From positions 62,001-126,000 of the forward strand of contig NZ_LRUE01000005.1 in the NCBI RefSeq assembly GCF_001550135.1: a stretch of DNA of 64,000 nucleotides. Reading direction: 5' to 3'. The notes beneath the pieces are model-generated. The model was given only the letters and a program-made list of their open reading frames with translations. It had not been told where the DNA came from and searched no databases. Both the position numbers and the translations under genes were made by a program. Origin of the DNA: Pseudoalteromonas shioyasakiensis (GTDB lineage Bacteria; Pseudomonadota; Gammaproteobacteria; Enterobacterales; Alteromonadaceae). This document shows positions 7,235 to 14,841 of the stretch, piece by piece. The first letter of the stretch is position 1; every line of letters starts with the position of its first letter.

Positions 7235-7699
7235 ATGTTTAAATTAAATCTAAAACCCTGCCTGTGGTTAATATTATTTGTTTGTTCAAATTTTGTATTC
7301 GCCAACAACAACGACTTTAAACTCATGGTTGTTGACGATAACGCAAGCTCAAAAGCAATTATGCAAGGCAACTTTGCTAATTCTTTAGAGACAATGAACG
7401 AAGCTAATAACTATATCGTGCCGTTTAACCGCTGTGTTGCGGGTGTGAAACTAAAACAGCTTGATAAAGCTGAACAAGATTGCTCGCAAGCAATCGCGAT
7501 GCTAAAAAAGGTCAATGCCCCCCACTATAAACGTAATGAACTGACATCTTATGCATTAAGTAATAGAGGCATTGCTCGACTTATGGCGAAAAATGATACA
7601 GCGGCCATTGCTGATTTTTATGAGGCTGTGCAGCTCAATAATAACGAGCTGGTGTCGTTTAACTTAAATCTTGCGAAACAGGAATTAAAATTGTGGTAA
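7235..7699 (+). CDS. Exported TPR-like protein, paralogue 3 of 3 (divergent)
   Basis: The 154-residue protein has a signal peptide (MFKLNLKPCLWLILFVCSNF to VFA) and the family features DFKLMVVDD, cysteine pair FNRCVAGV/EQDCSQAI, and SNRGIARLMAKNDTAAIADF followed by YEAVQLN. It carries about 17 extra residues after the first motif (KAIMQGNFANSLETMNEAN) and is clearly less similar than paralogues 1 and 2 are to each other. AAGGAG lies 7 bases before the ATG. It is followed by a bidirectional terminator. The role is unknown. Confidence 0.78.
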   Translation: MFKLNLKPCLWLILFVCSNFVFANNNDFKLMVVDDNASSKAIMQGNFANSLETMNEANNYIVPFNRCVAGVKLKQLDKAEQDCSQAIAMLKKVNAPHYKRNELTSYALSNRGIARLMAKNDTAAIADFYEAVQLNNNELVSFNLNLAKQELKLW

Positions 7700-7717
7700 T
7701 AAGTCATCAGGCTAAAA

Positions 7718-7744
7718 GAAAACCAGCCATGTCGGCTGGTTTTC
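7718..7744. terminator. Bidirectional terminator
   Basis: A perfect 11-bp stem GAAAACCAGCC/GGCTGGTTTTC with loop ATGTC lies between the convergent TPR-like gene and msrAB. Confidence 0.9.
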
Positions 7745-7760
7745 TTACATCAGTTACCTT

Positions 7761-9038
7761 TTAAGATTTATCTCTTGGCACAAAATCAAGCACAGTAGCA
7801 TTAATGCAGTACCTGTCTTTACCTCTTGGCCCTTCACCAGGGAACAAATGACCTAAATGAATACCCGAGCTTTTTGATTTAATCTCAATACGCTGCATGC
7901 CATAACTGTTGTCTTCATGCATAGTTACACTGTCTTTCACAGGATGAGTAAAAGAAAGCCAGCCAGTGCCTGAGTTAAACCTATCACGGGTGTCAAAAAG
8001 CGGCGCTCCACTTAGCTTATCAATAAAAATACCGTCTGGTGTATTTTTAAAGATATCGTATTGCTTACAAAATGGGCTGTCAGTTCTGGCATGAAATGCC
8101 ACTCTAAAAGCTTCACTGTCACCTAGTTTAAATGCCCCTAACGCTTTGTAAAACTCACCTTTACTAACATAGCCTTGGCGACCATAAACCTCTTCGCCAT
8201 TTTCTATAAATAATAACGTGGGTGTTGCCCAAGTCGGCGTTTTAATCGTTAAGCCATCTAGTTGATCAGCATGTCGAAAGGTCATTGGTATCGAACCCAT
8301 GTACTCATTAGCGACCTCTTTTTTAAACTTTTCACAGTATGGGCAATAACCTTTTGCATCTATCACTACAATTTGCTTACCTGCCAATAAGGCTGTGTTA
8401 TCAACCTGCTGTTTTTCTACTGGTGTGAATACAACTCCCGTTGAATGATCAGGGCAATAGCCATTGGGGTTTTTCTTTAAATAATCTTGGTGATAATCCT
8501 CAGCGGCATAAAATGCATCAAGCGGTTTTATCACAGTTACAATCTTGCCGTAGCCTGCTGCTGTTAATTTGCTTTGGTATTCATCTTTAAGTTTATTCGC
8601 AACTTCTTGTTGCTCATTATTACTTACCAAAATTGTTGAGCGGTATTGAGTACCAACATCATTCCCTTGGCGATTTAGCTGAGTTGGATCATGATTTTCA
8701 AAATAATGCTTTAAAAGCGATTGAGTTGTTAACTCGTTACTGTTGTATGTCACTTTAACAACTTCTGCATAATTGTTTTTATCAAAGCGTCGTGAGCTAC
8801 GTGTTATGTTCTTGTAGGTCGCTTTAAACCCATGCCCATCAGCATAGCCAGATACCGCATCCAATACACCATCAAGTGCTTCGTATCGTTTTTCTGCTCC
8901 CCAAAAGCAACCCGAACCAAGCACAATGGTTTCAATATGCCCTGTCGCGTTATCTGGCATTGTGTCAGCTTTAATTGGGCTGGTGGTAAAAATGGCACTG
9001 CAAGTGAATAGTGTCAGTAACATCGACTTAATTGTCAT
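7761..9038 (-). CDS. msrAB: Exported trifunctional methionine sulfoxide reductase (MsrA-thioredoxin-like-MsrB)
   Basis: The 425-residue protein combines three domains. A signal peptide covers residues 1-24. MsrA (about 35-205) has the catalytic GCFWG with Cys44 and a probable resolving Cys195 in NGYCPDH. A redoxin-like domain (about 220-305) carries CPYC at 232-235 and a cis-proline-type TWATPTLLF stretch. MsrB (about 315-425) has FNSGTGWLSF and catalytic Cys411 in RYCINA. The usual zinc-binding CxxC pairs of MsrB are absent (GIFIDKLSGAPLF). Together the domains reduce both S- and R-methionine sulfoxide in exported proteins, with the middle domain a likely internal electron donor. The order differs from the thioredoxin-first order of neisserial PilB/MsrAB. 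The gene is monocistronic. Confidence 0.9.
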   Translation of the reverse strand: MTIKSMLLTLFTCSAIFTTSPIKADTMPDNATGHIETIVLGSGCFWGAEKRYEALDGVLDAVSGYADGHGFKATYKNITRSSRRFDKNNYAEVVKVTYNSNELTTQSLLKHYFENHDPTQLNRQGNDVGTQYRSTILVSNNEQQEVANKLKDEYQSKLTAAGYGKIVTVIKPLDAFYAAEDYHQDYLKKNPNGYCPDHSTGVVFTPVEKQQVDNTALLAGKQIVVIDAKGYCPYCEKFKKEVANEYMGSIPMTFRHADQLDGLTIKTPTWATPTLLFIENGEEVYGRQGYVSKGEFYKALGAFKLGDSEAFRVAFHARTDSPFCKQYDIFKNTPDGIFIDKLSGAPLFDTRDRFNSGTGWLSFTHPVKDSVTMHEDNSYGMQRIEIKSKSSGIHLGHLFPGEGPRGKDRYCINATVLDFVPRDKS

Positions 9039-9195
9039 ACTAATTTCCTCTTAAAAGCCTGTATTTAAGACAGACCGAGCATAGGTATTAATAATTTCAA
9101 CTTAAACGCATGCAAACAGCGATTCACCGCTAACAATTTAACTCTTAACCTTATTTACGGTAAAACACAGCTTTTTAACATTGGGATATTAAAAA

Positions 9196-10719
9196 ATGAA
9201 AATTGCACACAGCTTATCTGCTATTGCATTAGGATTAACACTTGCTACGCAAGTGAATGCCGCAGAGTTCACTTTTGCAAAATCAATCAAACCGAACGAC
9301 AACACCCTAGTTTTATTTTTAGATACAGATAGCCAAGTTGCTAACTTTAATTATTTAAAGCCAGAAACCCAAACTCACCTAAATAAAGTCATTGAATTTA
9401 GTGACTTTAAAGCAGGCTATGGCAAAACGTTAGAAGTTATCGCACCAAACGGTAGTGACCATCAACGCATCTTACTTGTTGGCTTAGGAGAGCAGCCAAA
9501 ACTAGATGCAGCAAAAATGGCAAAACTAGGTGGTAACGTTCACGCTAAATTGCAGTCGGCTAAACAAGCAAATGTTAGCCTTGATTTTTCAGAGCTAAAA
9601 GACAGCGCAATCAATGCTAAATATGCAGCAGAATTTGCACATGGCGCAAATTTACGTGACCACCGTTTTGAGCAATACAAAAAAGAACAAGACAGCCATG
9701 TTGTTAACTACACATTAGATGTTGAGAATTTAGACCAAGCGGTCAAAACCCATAAACTACTACAAAGCATTGAACAAGGTGTATTTTTAGCACGTGACTT
9801 AACGTCTGAAGTTGCAACAGAAATGACGCCGGTTGATTTTGCTAAAGCGGCAAAAGAGCTTAAAAAGTTAGGTGTTAAAATTACTGTTTTAGAGCCTAAG
9901 CAACTTAAAAAGCTGGGCATGGGTGCACTTGAGGCTGTTGGCCGTGGTAGCGAAGAAGGTGCACGTTTAGTGGTTGCACATTATCAAGGGAATAAAAACA
10001 CCCCTATCGCATTAGTAGGTAAAGGTATTACCTTTGATTCTGGTGGTTACAGCCTTAAAACAGGTGCTTCAATCGCCCGCATGAAATCAGACATGGCTGG
10101 TGCTGCTGCAGTACTAGGTACTGTTAAAGCAATGGCACTGGCTAAAGCCGACACAAACGTAGTTGCTGTAATGGGCATGGCAGCTAATATGGTATCGCAA
10201 TTTGCCGTAGCGCCAGGTGATGTTGTAAGAACCGCTGAAGGTTTAAGCGTTGAGATTGTAAATACAGATGCTGAAGGCCGTTTAGTATTAAGTGATGCAA
10301 TGTGGTATGCCCGCGACAAGTACAAGCCAAGTATTATGGTTGATGTTGCGACCCTAACCGGCTCTAAAATTCGTGCTGTAGGTAATGACTATGCAGCTGT
10401 GTTCTCTGACGACGATACCCTTGTAGAGCAACTAACTGTTGCTGGTAAGCAAGTAAACGAAAACCTATGGCGTTTACCTCTAGGTTATGAAGATGCGTTA
10501 AAGTCAGACATTGCTGATCTTAAAAACATCGGTTCACATGGCCCAGGTGCTACTACAGCAGCGAGTTTCTTACAAAACTTTGCCGGTGACACACGTTGGG
10601 TTCACATTGATATTGCTGGTAACGCTCTAAACTCTAAAGCAAAAGATGAATTAGCTGAAGGCGGTACAGGCTATGGCGTACGTTTACTATCTAATTGGTT
10701 ATTAAATAACGCACAGTAA
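9196..10719 (+). CDS. Exported leucyl aminopeptidase (M17 family)
   Basis: The 507-residue protein has a signal peptide (MKIAHSLSAIALGLTLATQV to NAA) and then the two-domain M17 fold. The C-terminal catalytic part contains KGITFDSGGYSLK (metal-binding lysine and aspartate) and the family signature NTDAEGRLVLSDAM, with the catalytic arginine in DAEGR. Cytosolic PepA lacks a leader, so this version should release N-terminal amino acids from peptides in the periplasm or outside the cell, in keeping with a protein-degrading marine lifestyle. The preceding TTGGGATATTAAAA has a weak ribosome site. A hairpin follows the stop. Confidence 0.92.
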   Translation: MKIAHSLSAIALGLTLATQVNAAEFTFAKSIKPNDNTLVLFLDTDSQVANFNYLKPETQTHLNKVIEFSDFKAGYGKTLEVIAPNGSDHQRILLVGLGEQPKLDAAKMAKLGGNVHAKLQSAKQANVSLDFSELKDSAINAKYAAEFAHGANLRDHRFEQYKKEQDSHVVNYTLDVENLDQAVKTHKLLQSIEQGVFLARDLTSEVATEMTPVDFAKAAKELKKLGVKITVLEPKQLKKLGMGALEAVGRGSEEGARLVVAHYQGNKNTPIALVGKGITFDSGGYSLKTGASIARMKSDMAGAAAVLGTVKAMALAKADTNVVAVMGMAANMVSQFAVAPGDVVRTAEGLSVEIVNTDAEGRLVLSDAMWYARDKYKPSIMVDVATLTGSKIRAVGNDYAAVFSDDDTLVEQLTVAGKQVNENLWRLPLGYEDALKSDIADLKNIGSHGPGATTAASFLQNFAGDTRWVHIDIAGNALNSKAKDELAEGGTGYGVRLLSNWLLNNAQ

Positions 10720-10735
10720 TTAGGCATTGCACTTT

Positions 10736-10769
10736 ATCAAGTGGTTATAAGCTACTATAGCCACTTGAT
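10736..10769 (+). terminator. Hairpin after the aminopeptidase gene
   Basis: A 14-bp stem ATCAAGTGGTTATA/TATAGCCACTTGAT with one G-T pair lies 16 bp after the stop codon. The T tract is weak and displaced. Confidence 0.65.
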
Positions 10770-10871
10770 TGTCTTGAGTTTTTCTAATTAACACTAAAGA
10801 CACATTTACATCATCAACAAACAGCCTATATGCTAATAAGCATTAAGGGATAATAATAAGATTGATACGCA

Positions 10872-11540
10872 ATGACGACGACCAATAGTACACCTAAAAT
10901 TATGGCGCTCACTACGCATAGCATCTTTTTTGATGCCTATGAAATAGCAAGCGACACACTGACTACGCAAAAGAAAATATGGGCATTAGCACAATATTGC
11001 CAAAGCAGTGATGACTTTGTTGATGTAGTCCCTGCCAATAATAATTTAACGCTTTATCTAAAAGAGCCCGCTCAACTTGCTGGTTGGCTGCCACGATTAC
11101 TAGAACAATGGCACGAACTTAAAGCCACTGACTTTAACTCACGTCATCATAAACTTGCGACTCGTTATGGTGGTGAATATGGGCCTGATATAGCGCATGT
11201 TGCTAAACATCATAATCTGTCTGTTGATGATGTTGCTCAAATGCACAGCAGTGCCAAATACCACGTGCTTTTTTTAGGCTTTAAGCCCGGTTTTGCTTAT
11301 TTAGATGGTTTAAATCCACAACTTTACACACCTCGTCATGCTGAACCAAGGCTCTCTGTTCCAAAAGGTTCTGTTGCTATCGGCGGCGATCAAACCGGTA
11401 TTTACCCTGAAAGCTCACCTGGTGGCTGGCAAATTATTGGTCATACAGATTTTCGTCTGTTTGATATCAATGCAGCCTCGCCTTGTGCTATTGAACCCGG
11501 TGATACTTTAGAGTTTGTAATTCAGGAGGTGTTAAAATGA
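10872..11540 (+). CDS. pxpB: 5-oxoprolinase subunit PxpB (allophanate hydrolase subunit 1 family)
   Basis: The 222-residue protein belongs to the KipI/PxpB family. Its signature region GFKPGFAYLDGLNPQLYTPR, followed by RLSVPKGSVAIGGDQTGIYP and SSPGGWQIIGHT, is intact. With PxpA and PxpC it forms the ATP-dependent 5-oxoprolinase that converts pyroglutamate to glutamate. The pxpC start overlaps its stop by 4 bp, so the two are translationally coupled. No pxpA (LamB/YcsF family) gene occurs nearby. The ATG has no good ribosome site, so the start is uncertain. Confidence 0.88.
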   Translation: MTTTNSTPKIMALTTHSIFFDAYEIASDTLTTQKKIWALAQYCQSSDDFVDVVPANNNLTLYLKEPAQLAGWLPRLLEQWHELKATDFNSRHHKLATRYGGEYGPDIAHVAKHHNLSVDDVAQMHSSAKYHVLFLGFKPGFAYLDGLNPQLYTPRHAEPRLSVPKGSVAIGGDQTGIYPESSPGGWQIIGHTDFRLFDINAASPCAIEPGDTLEFVIQEVLK

Positions 11541-12472
11541 TCACTATCATCAAACCTGGCATGCAAATGTCTATACAAGATCAAGGCCGCACAGGCTCTC
11601 GCCATTTAGGCATTGGCCAATCCGGTTGCATTGACCCTTACGCTCAAGTTATTACAAACCGTTTAGTTGGCAACGACGATAACAACCCCGTTATTGAGAT
11701 CACGTTAGGTCTGGCCGAGATTCAGTTCGATAACGATTACTACATTGCTCTGCACGGCACAGATATGAAAGCCACAGTAAATGGCAACCCTGTTGATCCT
11801 GGCTGGAGCTTTTACATAAAAAAAGGCGATGTATTAAAGTTTAATGCGGCGCGTCATGGTTTTAGAAGTTACCTTGCTATTGGCGGCGAGTGGCATTTAC
11901 CTGAGCCCATTTTAGATTCTTATTCTACTGATATATTAGCGGGTTTTGGTGGCTTAACCGGTAAAGCACTGCAGGCTGGCGATAGTTTTGATATAACGCC
12001 AAGGTACAATACCAAAGTTGGCTTAGGCGCGATGCTACCACCTAAAAGTACACAAATTCGTATTCATGCTGCACCACATGCAGCACTGTTACCAAAAGAA
12101 ACCATCGTTAACTTTATAAATCATTCTTGGCATGTATCGCCTAATAGTAACCGCATGGGCACAAGACTATTAAGTGATGAGTGTGATATCAGCCATGATG
12201 TTTCATTACCCTCTATGGCTGTTGCTCCTGGCTGTATTCAGCTTCCGCCAAATGGTGAACCCATAGTGCTATTAAACGATGCGCAAACAACGGGGGGTTA
12301 TCCATTGCTCGGCACCGTGATCGAAGCGGATCTTCGTCATTTTGCACAATTTAAACCCGGCGACTTCCTTCACTTTAAGTTTGTTACACTCAACGAAGCC
12401 CACGAGGCACAAGAAAAGCTAACTGCGCACTTAAATCAACTTGCGATAGCGCTAAACTATATTAATAAATAG
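11537..12472 (+). CDS. pxpC: 5-oxoprolinase subunit PxpC (allophanate hydrolase subunit 2 family)
   Basis: The 311-residue protein belongs to the KipA/PxpC family. It opens with ITIIKPGMQMSIQDQGRTGS and RHLGIGQSGCIDPYA, and later has SNRMGTRLLSD and LLNDAQTTGGYPLLGTV, all family hallmarks. It starts within an ATGA overlap with pxpB and has AGGAGGTG as ribosome site inside the end of pxpB. It acts with PxpA and PxpB in ATP-dependent hydrolysis of 5-oxoproline. A hairpin follows at 12498. Confidence 0.9.
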   Translation: MITIIKPGMQMSIQDQGRTGSRHLGIGQSGCIDPYAQVITNRLVGNDDNNPVIEITLGLAEIQFDNDYYIALHGTDMKATVNGNPVDPGWSFYIKKGDVLKFNAARHGFRSYLAIGGEWHLPEPILDSYSTDILAGFGGLTGKALQAGDSFDITPRYNTKVGLGAMLPPKSTQIRIHAAPHAALLPKETIVNFINHSWHVSPNSNRMGTRLLSDECDISHDVSLPSMAVAPGCIQLPPNGEPIVLLNDAQTTGGYPLLGTVIEADLRHFAQFKPGDFLHFKFVTLNEAHEAQEKLTAHLNQLAIALNYINK

Positions 12473-12497
12473 CGTTAATTTATTGGTGTTTAAAAAA

Positions 12498-12520
12498 CGA
12501 GCAAAGAAAGTCTTTGCTCG
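12498..12520. terminator. Perfect hairpin after pxpC
   Basis: A 10-bp stem CGAGCAAAGA/TCTTTGCTCG with loop AAG. The plus side lacks a T run; on the minus strand it is followed by TTTTTT. It probably ends or protects the pxpBC transcript, but efficiency is uncertain. Confidence 0.55.
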
Positions 12521-12577
12521 CGTTGCCTTTATGGCTTGTCTATACATTTAAAAAGGTAAAAACCCTACGTATTCCTT

Positions 12578-12594
12578 TGCACCAAAGCTGTGCA
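12578..12594. promoter_or_regulatory. NtrC-like palindrome upstream of asnB
   Basis: TGCACCAAAGCTGTGCA fits the NtrC pattern TGCACCANNNTGGTGCA except at two positions. It lies about 250 bp before asnB. No matching sigma-54 promoter was found in between, so the assignment is tentative. Confidence 0.3.
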
Positions 12595-12841
12595 GAAAAT
12601 TTAGTAACAAAAGCCTTTATTCCAGACTCATTATCATCCAATTTGTACAAATCAAGCATTTAAACCGCTCACCCTTTAACCACTTACCCCATACTGGTGC
12701 AAAGAGGTTACCGCAGGTGCATATTTTATTCTCAATTAATTAAAAAACCTGTGTGACTTAGGTAATTATTTCTGTTAAAACAAACATTCGCAGTTATATA
12801 AATTCTGTTAACTGCGCACATATTTGGAATGAGGAGTCACT

Positions 12842-14509
12842 ATGTGTTCAATTTTTGGGGTATTAGATATTAAATCTGATCCCGCTCAATTGCGTAGCCA
12901 AGCAATTGAGATGTCAAAACTATTAAGGCACCGCGGGCCAGATTGGTCTGGCGTGTATTCATCAGATAAAGCTATTTTAGTGCACGAACGTTTAGCGATT
13001 GTTGGCGTATCGAGTGGTGCACAGCCTTTGTACAACCCTGAGCGTACAAATATTCTTGCTGTTAACGGTGAAATTTATAACCACAAAGAGCTCGCTGCTA
13101 GCTTAGAAACTGATTTCACTTTTCAAACTCAGTCTGACTGTGAAGTTATTTTGGCTTTATATAAACAAAAAGGCCCTGAGTTTTTAGATGATTTAAATGG
13201 TATTTTCGCGTTTTGTTTATACGACGAAGAACAAGATGCCTACTTAATTGGTCGTGACCATATCGGGATTATTCCGCTTTATACGGGTCATGATGAGCAT
13301 GGTAACTTTTATGTTGCCTCAGAATTAAAAGCACTTTCGCCAATTTGTAAACATATTGAAGAGTTCCCTCCGGGTCATTTCTTGTGGAGCAAAGATGGTC
13401 AACTTCGTAAGTATTACAGCCGTGATTGGCAAAACTATGATGCAGTAAAAGACAACGAAGCAAAAGCAAGCGATGTTAAAGAAGGCCTAGAAGCAGCTGT
13501 TAAACGTCAATTAATGTGTGATGTACCATATGGCGTTCTATTATCTGGCGGTTTAGACTCATCTGTTATCTCTGCTATTACACAGCGTTTTGCTGCAAAA
13601 CGTATCGAAGATAATGACGAGTCTGATGCTTGGTGGCCAAAACTGCATTCATTTTCTGTGGGTCTTGAAGGCTCACCCGATTTAGCAGCTGCACAAAAAG
13701 TAGCTGATATGATTGGTACGGTTCACCACCCTATTCACTTTACTATTCAAGAAGGTATTGATGCCCTACGTGAAGTGATTTATCACATCGAAACGTACGA
13801 TGTAACAACTATTCGTGCCTCAACGCCGATGTACTTAATGGCACGCCAGATTAAAGCCATGGGTATTAAAATGGTGTTATCAGGCGAAGGTGCTGATGAG
13901 CTATTTGGTGGTTACCTTTATTTCCACAAAGCACCAAATGCGCAAGAGTTCCATGAGGAGCTTAACCGTAAAGTGTCTAAACTACATATGTTCGATTGCT
14001 TGCGTGCTAATAAATCAATGGCAGCATGGGGCGTTGAAGCGCGCGTGCCATTCCTAGATAAAGAATTTGTAGACGTAGCAATGCGTATCAACCCAGAAGC
14101 GAAGATGTGTAAAGACGGTAAAATCGAAAAGCACATTATTCGTGAAGCGTTCGACGGCTACCTGCCAGACGACGTACTTTGGCGTCAAAAAGAGCAGTTC
14201 TCTGATGGCGTAGGCTATAACTGGATTGATACTTTAAAAGAGTATGTGAACGAACAAGTTAGCGATCAAGACCTTGCTAATGCTAAATACAAATACCCGA
14301 TCAATACGCCTGATTCTAAAGAAGCGTATTTCTATCGTAGTATTTTCGAAGAGCACTTCCCTGGTGATGCCGCTGCGAAATGTGTTCCGCATGGCAAATC
14401 AGTTGCTTGTTCTACTCCTGAAGCACTCGCTTGGGATGCATCATTCCAAAACAATGCTGATCCTTCAGGTCGTGCTGCTGGCGTTCATAACGACGCTTAC
14501 AAAAAGTAG
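12842..14509 (+). CDS. asnB: Asparagine synthase B (glutamine-hydrolysing)
   Basis: The 555-residue cytoplasmic enzyme makes asparagine from aspartate, ATP and glutamine. Cys2 in MCSIFGV is the nucleophile of the N-terminal glutaminase domain, supported by RHRGPDWSG, RLAIVG and NGEIYNHKEL. The C-terminal synthetase domain has the PP-loop SGGLDSSV near residue 235 and SGEGADELFGGYLYF. Length matches the E. coli AsnB type. GAGGAGTC lies just before the ATG. It is flanked by hairpins and appears monocistronic. The long upstream region with TGCACC repeats suggests nitrogen control, which is an inference. Confidence 0.95.
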   Translation: MCSIFGVLDIKSDPAQLRSQAIEMSKLLRHRGPDWSGVYSSDKAILVHERLAIVGVSSGAQPLYNPERTNILAVNGEIYNHKELAASLETDFTFQTQSDCEVILALYKQKGPEFLDDLNGIFAFCLYDEEQDAYLIGRDHIGIIPLYTGHDEHGNFYVASELKALSPICKHIEEFPPGHFLWSKDGQLRKYYSRDWQNYDAVKDNEAKASDVKEGLEAAVKRQLMCDVPYGVLLSGGLDSSVISAITQRFAAKRIEDNDESDAWWPKLHSFSVGLEGSPDLAAAQKVADMIGTVHHPIHFTIQEGIDALREVIYHIETYDVTTIRASTPMYLMARQIKAMGIKMVLSGEGADELFGGYLYFHKAPNAQEFHEELNRKVSKLHMFDCLRANKSMAAWGVEARVPFLDKEFVDVAMRINPEAKMCKDGKIEKHIIREAFDGYLPDDVLWRQKEQFSDGVGYNWIDTLKEYVNEQVSDQDLANAKYKYPINTPDSKEAYFYRSIFEEHFPGDAAAKCVPHGKSVACSTPEALAWDASFQNNADPSGRAAGVHNDAYKK

Positions 14510-14516
14510 TAACTTT

Positions 14517-14546
14517 GTGCTGCAAGCCCTGTGTTTGCAGCACTTT
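14517..14546 (+). terminator. Terminator-like hairpin after asnB
   Basis: A 9-bp stem GTGCTGCAA/TTGCAGCAC with a 9-base loop starts 8 bp after the stop codon. It is followed by only TTT, so termination may be incomplete. Confidence 0.65.
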
Positions 14547-14841
14547 CCTCTCAATTGAAATAATTTGCTTTGAAATAATACTGTCATCAAATTATTCCAT
14601 TCCCGACCCAGTTTGTTCACAATTCCAACAAAAAACGTAAAAAACTACATTTATTCGGCTGTTTAGGGACAAAACCATTTACATTTTTTTTCGAACTCCT
14701 ACACTAAAGTCTAGACTTTGGTACAAATTTAGTTCGTCTACAAACTAATTTTAAGTTTTACACGTAAAAAGAGTATTAGTTGAACTTGTGCCATCCGGCC
14801 GTTTAGCTTTCTGCTAGATATAACTACAACAAGAGGTATTC
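14547..14841. other. Intergenic region before the BCCT transporter
   Basis: About 295 AT-rich bases. AAGAGGTATT supplies the ribosome site at the right end. I see no operator or repeat that I can name. Confidence 0.4.

Larger units (their letters stand above)
12473..12841. other. Intergenic region between pxpC and asnB
   Basis: These 369 bases contain a hairpin at 12498-12520 and an NtrC-like palindrome at 12578-12594 (separate entries). Two further TGCACC-type half sites occur at 12695-12701 and 12716-12721. No ORF of interest was seen. Confidence 0.5.

Noticed and set aside
12722..12841. Sigma-54 promoter for asnB
   Set aside because: No GG-N10-GC pair in a suitable context was found downstream of the NtrC-like site.
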